A stretch of 64,000 bases of DNA from assembly GCA_033816765.1 (NCBI GenBank), contig CM066292.1, positions 2,728,001 through 2,792,000 of the forward strand, written 5' to 3'. This stretch comes from Nothopassalora personata. Its lineage: Eukaryota > Ascomycota > Dothideomycetes > Mycosphaerellales > Mycosphaerellaceae. The notes under the pieces are model-generated. The model worked only from the letters and a program-made list of their open reading frames with translations. It had not been told where the DNA came from and searched no databases. Every line of letters starts with the position of its first letter. Position 1 is the first letter of the stretch. Both the position numbers and the translations under genes were made by a program. Positions 22,551 to 33,234 of this stretch are shown here, piece by piece.

Positions 22551-22997
22551 GCAGCGCATAAGCTTCATGCCGTCAAGGTGCTCTTGGAAGCTCACTTGAC
22601 GCTGCTGCAGAAACAGCAGTCAAAATCTGCTCATTCTCATCAGCTTCATTTCGCACTGACCAGACAGGCCATCAACAACGCTGCGGCTGCTCTACAAAGG
22701 TTGACAAGACAGCCGACCCTCCAGCCATTGAGGTCGTGTGTCTGACATATGGCACCGTAAAGAAGGATTCTGGTGGTTACACTGCAGTAAGAACACTATT
22801 GCCAGTGCTGCTGATCACGTGGCCGATGGGAATCGATGCAGTGTGAAATCCTCATCGATATCAATGAGCCTCTCCTAATCCAAGCATGCACAGCTCAGAA
22901 CCCACAGGACACTACCAACTGGTGCGAGTAGAGAGTGGGCCGAGTGGTGGCGGACTGATTCGCGGTAGGCAGATGAATGAAACAACCAGATACATTC
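22551..22997. other. Convergent gap between transporter and FAF1
   Basis: About 450 bases holding two 3' UTRs. No other feature was recognised. Confidence 0.5.
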
Positions 22998-23837
22998 TCA
23001 ACGTCGCTCCCCACCTTTCTGTTTCCCGCTCTTCTTTGGCCCAGAATTCTGTATGCTGCTAATGTCCCTTGCGCTCAACTTCAACGTCCCGCCTCTGAAT
23101 TTGCCAATCCCGGGCCCTCCCACACTCCTCTCTCGGCGCTTTTCTCCTGATGCCTTGAAATTGACCCTTTCGAGAATGACACCGTTCTCCGCGGCTTCCT
23201 TCCTTCGAGTCGCTTCGCGAGCAGTCCTCTTCGCTGAGATACCTTTCCTGTGTGAAAGGGGCATTTTCTCTTGTTCGAGGAAAGAGGTCTTGGAGCCTAA
23301 ATCCTTGAAGCGCGAATCTAGAGCTTTGAGACGGCTTTTGCCTTCGAGCGCTGAGGATGCCTGGAAAGTTGATGGGTCGAGGATGTGGGATTCTTTGAGA
23401 AGACGTTGCAGGGCGAGGTCGTTCTTGAGGTTGGTACTTTCTGCGCCATCTTCCTCGTCTGGCGCTTTCGGAATTTTCTTTTGTGCTTTGGCTTCGTCTC
23501 CTAGGGTTGGTGGTTTGGATGACATGAATTTCTTCTTGCCACCATCGAAGATGTCGTCGATGCTGGGTTGTGCATACTCGATTGTTTCGATATCGTCTTC
23601 TGGTTCATTTTCAGATATTCCACTCCAGTCGTCCTGCTCAGACACGTCTTCTTCTGATTCTTCGGACTTTTCTTCCGCTATCGGTTTTGTGGGTTTCTCG
23701 AGCGGCTTAAATTTTGCTTCGAATGCACGTTGGAACAACGCCCTTGCATTATCCTCATCCTCAGAATCGCTGTGATGTGATGGTGGTTCTGGTTCGGTAA
23801 TTGTGCACCGTTTGCGCTTCCCAAGTGCCATTGCCAT
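22998..23837 (-). CDS. FAF1: 40S ribosome-assembly protein Faf1
   Basis: A single exon of 279 residues from the ATG at 23837. The N-terminal half is acidic (long Glu/Ser/Asp runs at 22-90). The C-terminal half is very basic and holds the family pattern: LKNDLALQRLLKESHIL, SRLKALDSRFKDLGSK, and GKFRGGTLKLSARDI near the end. Faf1 is a nucleolar factor needed for 18S rRNA processing and 40S subunit assembly (known for the yeast protein). It shares a 138-base divergent promoter with HIS6. The call rests on length, charge pattern and the GGTLKLS motif; moderate to high confidence. Confidence 0.8.
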   Translation of the reverse strand: MAMALGKRKRCTITEPEPPSHHSDSEDEDNARALFQRAFEAKFKPLEKPTKPIAEEKSEESEEDVSEQDDWSGISENEPEDDIETIEYAQPSIDDIFDGGKKKFMSSKPPTLGDEAKAQKKIPKAPDEEDGAESTNLKNDLALQRLLKESHILDPSTFQASSALEGKSRLKALDSRFKDLGSKTSFLEQEKMPLSHRKGISAKRTAREATRRKEAAENGVILERVNFKASGEKRRERSVGGPGIGKFRGGTLKLSARDISSIQNSGPKKSGKQKGGERR

Positions 23838-23975
23838 TTGTGCGTTGATCTGATCTCACGGTCGAAAAGTAAGCAAGAAAGAGCGGATCCGAAGAATCTG
23901 AGTCAGCCATAAAGTCATGGAACAAAATTCTTGGGAATGCAGAATCCGCTTTTTCACACGAACAACACACAAACC
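23838..23975. promoter_or_regulatory. FAF1-HIS6 divergent promoter with perfect Gcn4/CPC1 site
   Basis: Only 138 bases separate the two start codons. TGAGTCA at 23899-23905 is a perfect match to the palindromic TGASTCA element bound by Gcn4/CpcA/CPC1, the activator of cross-pathway amino-acid control. It lies about 71 bases before the HIS6 start and about 62 before FAF1. Confidence 0.7.
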
Positions 23976-24865
23976 ATGACACGATTCAGGCCGTGCATTG
24001 ACTTGCATGCCGGGTCTGTCAAGCAAATTGTCGGGGGCACTTTGTCCACGGATAACGCTGGATTGAAGACTAACTACACGTCCGAGCATCCCGCTGCGTA
24101 TTTTGCCGAGCTATACCGGAAGAATGATCTCAGAGGAGGACATGTGATTATGCTAGGTCCTGGCAATAGCGAAGCTGCTCAGGAAGCGCTTGCTGCATGG
24201 CCAGGCGGTCTGCAGGTCGGTGGCGGGATCAAAGATACGAACGCGAAGGAATGGATTGATGCCGGTGCTGAAAGGGTACGCCGAGCTGTTCAGCATCGTA
24301 AAGTGCGCATGCGCTGACGCTGCACAGTAGGTCATCATTACTTCGTTCCTGTTTCCTTCTGGCACATTTTCTCTCGACCGGCTTTCATCTGTGCTCGATG
24401 CTTTGGGGGGCGATAGACAGAAGCTTGTCATTGATCTGAGTTGTCGCCATGTCGGAGATGGCTGGAGAGTGGCCATGGACAAATGGCAGACCATCACGAA
24501 CTTCGACATCAATAAAGGTACTGCTTCAACAAATGTCCGAGAACAAACAGGGTCATACCTAACTTTCGGCAGATAACATAGCCATGCTGGAGCCGTACTG
24601 TAGCGAGTTCCTGATTCATGCAGCCGATGCCGAAGGTTTGCAAGCCGGAATCGACGAAAAACTGGTCAGCTATCTGTCCGAGATCTGCACTCTACCTGTG
24701 ACTTATGCAGGCGGTGGACGCAATGTTCAGGATCTGGAGCTGGTAGAGCGCTTGAGCAGCGGTCGAGTCGACCTGACGATCGGCAGCGCATTGGACATCT
24801 TCGGCGGCAAGACCATAACTTTCGAAGAATGCTGCAAATGGAATTCTCATCGCGAAGGTCGGTGA
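23976..24865 (+). CDS. HIS6: ProFAR isomerase, histidine biosynthesis
   Basis: Three exons (23976-24275, 24331-24517, 24573-24865) with two 55-nt introns give 259 residues, the normal size. [20 protein letters not shown] is the classic HisA-type first strand with catalytic Asp9 and the phosphate-loop start. [19 protein letters not shown] and [10 protein letters not shown] (second catalytic Asp) follow, then [29 protein letters not shown] and [12 protein letters not shown], the two C-terminal phosphate-binding loops. The enzyme turns ProFAR into PRFAR, the fourth step of histidine synthesis, in the cytosol. An upstream in-frame ATG at 23937 exists, but family starts align with 23976. A Gcn4-type site lies in its promoter. 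Confidence 0.94.
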
Positions 24866-27085
24866 GCTAGCATGATGTGTACATGAACTGGCTATTCTGA
24901 TCCTTACCGGAAGGAGCATCGTACTTGTTCTCTCGACAATTCCAGGATGGCATGGACTGTCGTGCACAAGTCTGGCGCTATGGCTGCCACGTTGAACTCC
25001 CCAGTCCCACCACTGCTCGCATGGCAGCACCTAGAGGCTGGCACAGCAGAATGCTTAGCAAAGCTTTGCAGAATAACAGGAATTGGGCAGCCATCGTCTA
25101 ACCAGGAATAGAGCGACTCTCCATGTAGTATTACGAAGCAGACTTCTCTATACCTCAAGCAGTGCATCTACACTTTCGGGGGGCGCTCTAGCAGCGATCT
25201 GGAACTTGGCCAGGTAGGGAATCGTGGAACCGGCAGCTGCCGCCCAACCTACCCTTCTGTCGGCACACGAGGAGAGTTGCTGTCGTATTTGGTTCTTCGC
25301 ACTTTGGAGTGTGGTACAACATAGGCGCGATGTCGTGACTACGGTGCCGATGCTGACGATATAGTATACTACTTACATGCACAACTTACAATTCTCACTT
25401 CGTACCTGACCTCGTACAAATCCAGACACTGTGGCGATGAGCTGTCGTCTGAAGGTATCGCAGAGACGGCCCGAATTCTCCAGAAGGATTGGAGCTCCCA
25501 CAAGCCACAGAGCCATCTGGACGCCAGCCGCGGAGACGATGTGGAGGTGGAAAACTCGCACAGAGTCCCGCACTCAGCTTGAACGGAAAAAGGTTCGCTT
25601 CCAGCCGTCTGGGCGAACGGCATCGGCAGCAAGGTCACGATGGGCGCTCCACATGGGCGGCTGTTGTTGTTCGACCGTGATGATTGCGTCCTACTTCGCG
25701 TTCATCGATCAGCCTTCTTCGTCAGGCCATGTGTCATGGAAGAGTTCTGGAAGCAAAAGTCTGTTTCCTCGCACCAAAAGGGGCGCTCAGCGAAGATCCA
25801 CATCGCCACTACTACTAGCCGCCCATGCGGCTTCCTGCCACATGGTGCGCGACTTCACGAGAACCAGCTAGACGGGAGTTGCACGAGGCAAATGCGTGCA
25901 TGAACGCAGAATGACCGTTGTCCCAATCTGGTGCCGACGCCTCATGTGTGCTACCTCCGATGCGAAATTTGCTGCGCCAACACAGGCCAAGAGGTAGCAT
26001 TAAATACGAAGTGGGGAGATCCTTCGCGGCGTCGAGGGCTTTTGGGTCAAGTCCCGGCGACACTGTCGCGACGCAGAGAGTTGACGTTTGATATGCCCGT
26101 TACGAGGCACAGCACGGACAGCTACAGGACAACTGCGATCCAAAGATCTCGAAACGTTCAAGATGAGGTTGTGTAGCAGAACTTGCGACAGGGTTTCTCA
26201 AGGGACCGTCTAAGTGTCTCATAAGCTTCCACACGTAGCTCATGAGTCGATTGCTCGGTGGCAAGACGTCGGATTTAGCCAGCGATTTCACTAGGCCATC
26301 ACACCATAATCTTGATCATGCGGTACGCACACCAGCCGTGACTGATGACCATGCCAGCGAACAAAATCCATTGATTCCAGATTGAGCTTTGTCCTCCACA
26401 AAGCGAATGCAACCCACCGACAAAGCCACCGTCCAAACGCGGTACTGTAGCCGAACCGCGGCGCAGGTGCAGCTGATGTCAGGTCAACCAATGGAATGCA
26501 GACTGTCGAGTCCTACACGGAAGCAGCTGATGCGACATTCCAGAACTGTGTCCGAGCAATGTGAACTGAGTCGTGGTGTGACGCACGTATTGACTTGGTA
26601 ACGGTGCACGCAATGCAACGAGAAACAGCGCTCTTTTGCGCGTGTGAACGCTCACCGGCTCGCTATCAGCTGAACATCGCAGCTCATTTGAGCCGCTGGT
26701 TTGGCACTATTGGTGCGTGCGATCCTCGTCATTGGTCGCACACGTGCAGCCTCCACTTACGCCCAGCCGGGGTTGCGGGGCGCTGCTAACGAGATCCAGA
26801 TCGGTTCCACGTGACGGAGCCTTTGACCGTTGGGTGAATGGAGTCAATGGACTGGTCGAGTCTGTGCAGGGAGTCGCATGCAGAAAGGCCCGAGCTCGTG
26901 GCTCCCCGCGAGCTAGCACCGCTTTCGCCAGATGCTTTTTAAAGCTTGGGGTCGCATTGTTTCTACCACCTCCTCCAGTCTCCTACCAACAGACAACCAC
27001 CAACCGCCTTCGTTGTCCTTGCGACATCCGCCATCACTTACAACCACTCCAACAACCCAACGACAACAGCCCCAGCACCGCCGAC
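24866..27085. other. 2.2-kb gap before hexose transporter
   Basis: No gene is supported. Frames such as 25431-25871 (plus) and 26291-26491 (minus) lack family signals and splice context. The last 350 bases form the transporter promoter and leader, with a pyrimidine-rich stretch before the ATG. Confidence 0.45.
26767..26909. promoter_or_regulatory. Putative CreA/Mig1 sites upstream of transporter
   Basis: CCGGGG (26767-26772) and GCGGGG (26775-26780) lie side by side, and CCCCGC (26904-26909, reverse of GCGGGG) follows. All match SYGGRG, the CreA carbon-repression site. They lie 180-320 bases before the transporter start. The motif is short, so function is inferred from clustering and context. 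Confidence 0.4.
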
Positions 27086-28844
27086 ATGGCAGGAGGCCTC
27101 GCTGCCACTGCCGATGTCAATCGCATCGAGGCGCCTGTCACATGGAAGGCCTACCTCATTTGCGCGTTCGCGTCATTTGGTGGCATCTTCTTCGGGTATG
27201 ATTCTGGCTACATCAACGGTGTCACCGGCTCGCCCGTCTTCATTCGTCTCATCGAGGGCCCTGGCAAGGATGCGCTCCGTGGATCCTACCAATCGCTCAT
27301 CGTCTCTATCCTCTCCGCTGGAACTTTCTTCGGTGCCATCATCGCTGGTGATGTGGCTGATATGATCGGTCGCAAGTGGACCGTCATTGCTGGCTGTGCC
27401 ATCTACATTGTCGGTGAGTTTGGGCAACGCTGAAACCACAAGCGTGCGTAACACATGCTAACTTCCACAGGTGTCATTCTCCAGGTCGCATCTTCAGGTC
27501 TCGGTTTGATCGTGGCTGGTCGTCTGATTGCCGGTGTCGGTGTCGGTTTCGAGTCGGCCGTGGTCATTCTGTACATGTCTGAGATCTGTCCTCGCAAGGT
27601 CCGTGGTGCCCTCGTCGCCGGCTACCAATTCTGCATCACCATCGGTCTGCTCATCGCAGCCTGTGTCAACTATGCAGTCCAGGACCGCACCGACACCGGA
27701 TCCTACCGCATCCCCATCGCTATTCAATTCGCCTGGGGTCTCATTCTTGGTGGTGGTCTCTTCTTCCTGCCAGACTCACCACGATACTTCGTCAAGCGCG
27801 GCCGTGTCGAACGTGCCCGCAACGCTCTCGCTCGCCTGCGTGGTCAGCCACAAGACAGCGAGTACATCGAGTCTGAGCTTGCCGAGATCGTCGCCAATGA
27901 GGAGTATGAGCGCTCAATCATCCCATCTGGTGGTTGGATCCAAGGCTGGGCCAACTGCTTCAGCGGCTCCGTCTTCAAGTCGAACTCCAACCTGCGCAAG
28001 ACTATTCTCGGCACCTCCCTTCAGATGATGCAGCAGTGGACTGGTGTCAATTTCATCTTCTACTACTCGACTCCATTCCTGCAATCCACCGGCGCCATCG
28101 ACAACGTCTTCTTGATCTCCTTGATCTTCACCCTGGTCAACGTGTGCTCGACTCCAATCTCCTTCTACACCGTCGAGAAGCTCGGCCGTCGTCCACTCCT
28201 CGTCTGGGGTGCTTTCGGCATGTTGATCTGCCAGTTCCTCGTCGCCATCATTGGTGTTACTGTCGGATTTAACAAGACCACTACCGTCGGCACCGGTGTA
28301 GATGCCGTGCAGGTTGCCAACAACATCGCCGCCGTCAACGCCCAGATTGCGTTCATCGCCATCTTCATCTTCTTCTTCGCCAGCACTTGGGGTCCCGGCG
28401 CTTGGATTCTCATTGGCGAGATCTTCCCACTGCCAATCCGTTCCCGCGGTGTCGGTCTCTCGACCGCATCCAACTGGCTCTGGAACACCATCATTGCTGT
28501 CATCACCCCATACATGGTCGGTGAGGACGAGGGCAACCTCAAGTCCAGTGTCTTCTTCATCTGGGGCGGTCTCTGCACCGCTGCTTTCGTCTACGCATAT
28601 CTCTTCGTGCCAGAGACCAAGGGTCTGTCCCTCGAGCAAGTTGTAAGTTCATCCTGCCATCGGCAATCTCCAGAGTCATCTGCTAACACCCACGCAGGAC
28701 AAGATGATGGAGGAGACCACTCCACGTACTTCTGCCAAGTGGAAGCCATCGACTACCTTCGCATCCGAGATGGGTATGGCCGGTGGCGAGAAGCTCGACG
28801 GCGAGATCACCGCGGATGTCGAGCGCAAGGGCTCGGTCTTCTAG
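27086..28844 (+). CDS. Monosaccharide (hexose) MFS transporter
   Basis: Three exons (27086-27413, 27471-28642, 28698-28844), introns 57 and 55 nt, give 548 residues. The protein opens MAGGLAATADVNRIEAPVTW and enters helix 1 with FFGYDSGYINGV. Sugar-porter marks are all present: DMIGRKWTV, GRLIAGVGVGFESA, MSEICPRKVRGALV, LPDSPRYFVKRGR, the helix-7 QMMQQWTGVNFIFYYSTPF, EKLGRRPLLVWG, WILIGEIFPLPIRSRGVGLS and VPETKGLSLEQV. It resembles the fungal high-affinity glucose/monosaccharide transporter group and should sit in the plasma membrane. Codon use is strongly biased to C-ending codons (ATC, GTC, GCC), unlike its neighbours, which suggests high expression. Putative CreA sites upstream fit glucose repression. 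Confidence 0.92.
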
Positions 28845-29635
28845 ATGGTCATCGGTTTCAGTTGCATGCATTATGGTGGGCGTACAGTAATGAGAAGCAT
28901 GAGCGGGAGCATGGTTAATCAAGAGCTTGAGATCTGGTTTCAGTGGGAAGATACCACACGACTTGGATTGTCAATAGAAGCGGATACCCAGATGTGTTTA
29001 TGACGCGATCAGCACAGGAGCTGGCGGAGTGTACCACAGACTCATGTACTTATGTGCTACCCTCATGATGATTCTTATATCCGACTTTTCCGGGCGATGG
29101 CTGACGCGTCGCTGTCGCGTGATCTCGTATAGAGAATCTTCCGTGCGTTGCCGGCGACTTATTGACGCGCTGGAAGCAATATTATGGCAAGCTCATTGGG
29201 TGAACTGAGTCTGCATTCCCACGCAGCACAGTGAGGGAGAGACGAAGTCGATCGAGATAGACTATGAGATGTTGTTTCTGGTCTGCAGTCATCGTCGCAA
29301 AGCTGAGAGCAGGGGTGTTTCATTGTGATTTCGTATATAATTCCTATTCTTTTTTACATACATCCTCCCTCTCCTGTCCCATCCCATTCCATTTGTTGTT
29401 GGAACCAAGCAACGATGGACATACAAGCCGTTTCAGAGTATGAAGGCCATGGCTTCTTGTCGTGTTCAACATCGACAAGGGCTGCGATTATTTTCAGCCC
29501 ATCGCCGCCCATTACAATGCTGAGAGGAAAACCCTCTTCTGGACTTGCTATACCATCCCAAGACCTTGGATGTGTAACACGAAATACAGTACCTTGATGC
29601 AATGCGCCCATAAATGACTTGTAAAGCGCCAGGAT
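28845..29635. other. Gap downstream of hexose transporter
   Basis: About 790 bases with the transporter 3' UTR and no supported gene. Short frames near 29325-29610 overlap on both strands and carry no family signal. Confidence 0.45.
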
Positions 29636-29850
29636 GATGCATAGGCAACCGGTTTTAAAGGTGATATAACCGGATTAAGAGGTGTGATTACTTGCTTTAG
29701 GAGATTAGTCAGGCACCTATATATAAAGATTAAGGGTTATTTATAGTAAAGAAGCCTTATATAAGCACTCCCTAGGTGCCGATACTTGTAAAAGCTGTAG
29801 GTTTATACCCTAATATCTAGACTTAATACCCTAGTTCCAGACTTCCAGGC
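29636..29850. repeat. AT-rich island with inverted repeat, possible mutated element
   Basis: About 215 bases are markedly richer in A+T and in TpA steps than the surrounding DNA, with runs such as CACCTATATATAAAG and CTTATATAAGCACTCC. GGCACCTA near 29712 is matched by TAGGTGCC near 29772, an 8-bp inverted repeat around a 50-bp loop, and AACCGG/ATAACCGG occurs twice at the left side. No ORF spans it. The look is that of a short mobile-element remnant degraded by repeat-induced point mutation; this is an inference. Confidence 0.45.
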
Positions 29851-30243
29851 CTAATGATTTCACATCACTCCAATGAGGGGCCCACAGCCATGTGAAACCG
29901 TGTACCACGATCCTTGCTACCGGGACATCAAGTCCCGTTCAAACTTACACCCCTTTGGCAGGGTATACTGTAGGGATCCAAGGGATGCGAGCCAACTCAC
30001 ATGCTAGTAGACTACTCTCGTAGATCTGCTGGTCGCTTACCTATCACTCATGATTGTTGATGGCTCCATTGTAGACCTCGAAGGATTCAGCCTCCTGCAG
30101 CCGAGCAGCTGGATGCCCTATCGAGCGACTCAGCTGGCTCCTGGCAGGCACTCGACATCAGAGACTCTGCAACTGATAGCTTCAGCTGGCCACAACACCA
30201 TCAATGTCAACCTGGGATAACAACATCCGGTCAAGCAGCAAAG
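29851..30243. other. P450 upstream region
   Basis: About 390 bases of ordinary composition between the AT-rich island and the P450 start. It should contain the P450 promoter; no site was recognised. Confidence 0.4.
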
Positions 30244-32182
30244 ATGCTCGAAATCCTGCAGTCTCGTCTGCTGTTTGTTTCTGGTCTTATTGTCTTTGTT
30301 GTGTATGTGTCCCAATGGGTTGCCAGAGGCTATGCCATCCGGGCAAGAGCTCACAAGATGGTGGGAAAATCTCATCCCACATCACCATCATTTGGCTGAC
30401 AGTCTGTAGCCGGGACCTCCCCATTCTATGCTTTGGGGTCACCTCAAAGTGATGGGGGAAGTGGCAGCGGAGAACCCAAGCAGAGTCCACCCACATGGTA
30501 AGAGATGCGTGACAGCGCTAATTACGACTCGACTGATCTTTCACAGTGTATCCAGCACAGCTCCGGAAGAAGTACAACTTACCTTCATACTTTGTGCTGG
30601 ATACTTGGCCCATTCAAGACCCCATGATCGCGATCATGGACCCGGATGTCTGCCAGCAGATGTCAGTGGAATACAACACTCTGAAGCATCCTTCTATGAA
30701 GAACTTCTTGACTCCGCTCGTTGGCGAAGACGATATGGTATCCGCCAATGGTCAGGGCTGGAGCAAATGGAGGAAGATGTTCAATCCCGGCTTCTCGTCG
30801 CAGCACTTGATGTCCTTGGTTCCCGGCATGGTCGACGATGTTCTCATCTACGTGGAGAAGCTCAGCGAGTATGCCAATAAGAAGCAGGTGTTCCGCCTAG
30901 AGGAAGACACGACTCGTCTGACTGTCGATGTGATCGGCAAGGTCACTCTTGACTTGCGCTTCAACATGCAAAGAACAGACAATCCGTGCATCGTCGCGTT
31001 ACGAGAACAAGTTAATCTGCTACCAAACGAAGGTCTGACCAATCCGTTCGAGATGTGGCATCCTGTCGGGATATATCGACGATGGAAGAACCAGAGAGTG
31101 ATGGTTGACTATATCGGCAAGGTCTTGGACGAACGCTATGCCAAAGCAGAGCCTAAGGCTGCAAAAGCACAGAAGAAGCGCAGCATTATAGACCTGGCTT
31201 TGAACAGCTACGCCTCGGGAGAAACAGATCTCGACGAAATGACCGGCCAACTACCATCGATGGATGCAGAGTTCCGCAAAGGAGCGATAACACAAATTAG
31301 AACCTTCCTCTTTGCCGGCCACGATACAACAAGCTCTACCATCTGCTACGTCTTCTACCTCCTCAGGAAGCACCCCGAAGTGCACCTCAAAATCTGCGAA
31401 GAACATGAGAGAGTACTCGGACCTATAGACGGCGCAGCGGAGGCCGTCAAAAACGAGCCTCACTTGCTCAACAGTCTCGAGTATACCCTTTGTGTCATCA
31501 AGGAGACTCTGAGGCTATTTCCGGCCGCTTCAGCACCACGCATGGGAGAACCTGGCCTGATGATTCGTGATCCGAAGACAGGTGAGACTATGTCAACAGA
31601 GGGTCACATGGTTTGGCTGCTTCACTTCGGTCTCCACCGTGATGAAAATGTTTGGGGCGAGACAGCGAACGAATTCGTCCCGGATCGCTTCCTGTCCGAG
31701 AACTCGAGCAAGATACCGGATGGTGCTTGGAGACCATTTGAGATGGGCCAAAGAAAGTAAGCCTGCATTGCCCGCCCCCAACATCATAGCTGCTGACGAC
31801 ATCACAGTTGCCTTGGCCAGAACCTTGCATTACTAGAGTCACGTATCATCCTCGCCTTGACCTGTCGTCAATTCCAATTCGATCTCGCGCTAGATCGTCT
31901 TAATGAGCTCAAGAACGACGGCAGCTTCTATGCTCGCAATAGCAAGTTCCAAGCGGGAGTTCAGAACGTGCAGGGCGAAGAGCTGTATGTATCTCCAAAA
32001 GGCAGAAAGCATCGTCTATCTGAGACCTGCGCTCGGCGTATCCTTCTCTCGGTAGCAGTCGCTGAGAAGGGAGTATGGCTAACGCCTTTCTGTTTAGGTA
32101 CCAGATTCTTCTGGGCGCAGCGAAGCCGAGAGAAGGTATGCCAGTCGTGGCGAGAAAGGTCCAGGATTGGAGAAAGGAGTAG
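30244..32182 (+). CDS. Cytochrome P450 monooxygenase
   Basis: Five exons (30244-30360, 30410-30497, 30547-31756, 31808-31984, 32098-32182) give 558 residues. Introns are 49, 49, 51 and 113 nt. A membrane anchor is coded first (LLFVSGLIVFVVYVSQWVA), then the Pro-rich hinge (PGPPHSMLWGHLKVM). The helix-C W-x-x-x-R (WSKWRKMFNPGF), helix-I oxygen-activation motif AGHDTTSST, helix-K E-x-x-R in KETLRLFP, and heme loop FEMGQRNCLG with the axial Cys are all intact. The Cys codon is restored only when exons 3 and 4 are spliced. It should be an ER-bound monooxygenase working with a P450 reductase. The substrate is unknown, and no synthase gene lies nearby. The fourth intron is long for this window but its donor GTATGT and acceptor TTTAG are good. 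Confidence 0.9.
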
Positions 32183-33234
32183 TATTGTTTGCCATATCAG
32201 TATCTCGTTGATGGGAGTGCTAATGGTACCTATGTTACGAAGTACAGTGTAGAGCTGTCCCAATGGACGAGTAAGGCTGCATATACGACTGCACATCGCT
32301 GAACGTGTGTCACCTGGACTCGAACGACGGACGCTTTAGGTTCTACGAAGCCCGCTCGTGGTGCACAGGATATCAGACCAATCCGTGTCATGTCGCGCTT
32401 CGTCACCTCGCTTGCACATGCACTGACGATCGATCATGCCGTTCTGACTTATTCGATGCAATCGACCAGGGAGCCATCGAGAAGAAGCGCGAATTGGCGC
32501 ACTGGAAGCACTCCGCGCTTCTGAATTTTCGCGTTGAAGACATGATCTACCCTCTGGCTCTCTCCGCTAACCTATTGATCTTCTATGAAGGATACAGGTA
32601 CAAGGGCCGCGTAGCACACCCACTTCTTGCCTGCTGCTCTACGTGCAACTGTCCATCACAGGGTGTGCCATGCTAGTCTTAAGGCCACATCATTGTCCTC
32701 GACTAACAAAGCCCACGTCGCATACGAATATGATATGCACGGACTCGCAACAATGATCCTCCATGATTCACGTGGCAAGATTCTTCACGATATGAGTCGA
32801 AAGCCGTGTCCTCAGACGACGCTAGCGACGCTTAACGACAACAAAGTGAATTGACCTCAAGGCTATTTTTCGCAACTCGAGCTCGACGACTATCTCTCCA
32901 CGACTGCCATTACAACTCGTACAGACCGTCATCACAGACGAAGCCACAGTCAGCGGAAAACTCGAGGCTTACTCCAGTCGGATAACGATTGGAGACGATC
33001 ATAAAGCGAAACTACAGGCCCAATGTTCCCAGGGTCCTCGCGACGCTGATCATATCAGCCATGCATACTAGACCTGTTGCGCTCACTACGATCCTACCAA
33101 AGGCGTCACAGAGGAGTGTGCTAGTCATCATGTTACATCCACCAAGAAAGAGCACTGCTCAACCCGCACGACCCGAAACGCTACCAGCTCCTTCCCGAAA
33201 ACCCTCTTCCCTACCGCGCGAGACGTAACCGAGA
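32183..33234. other. Gap between P450 and Aurora relic
   Basis: About 1 kb with protein-like fragments in two plus frames (32305-32676 and 32627-32854) that I cannot assign. The part after 32870 may hold the degraded N-terminus of the Aurora copy. No intact gene is supported. Confidence 0.4.

Noticed and set aside
25431..25871. 146-codon plus-strand ORF in the 2.2-kb gap
   Set aside because: No start context, splice sites or family motif; composition matches random open frames in GC-rich DNA.
27914..28639. 241-codon minus-strand ORF opposite the hexose transporter
   Set aside because: Acidic, low-complexity antisense shadow of a codon-biased membrane-protein gene.
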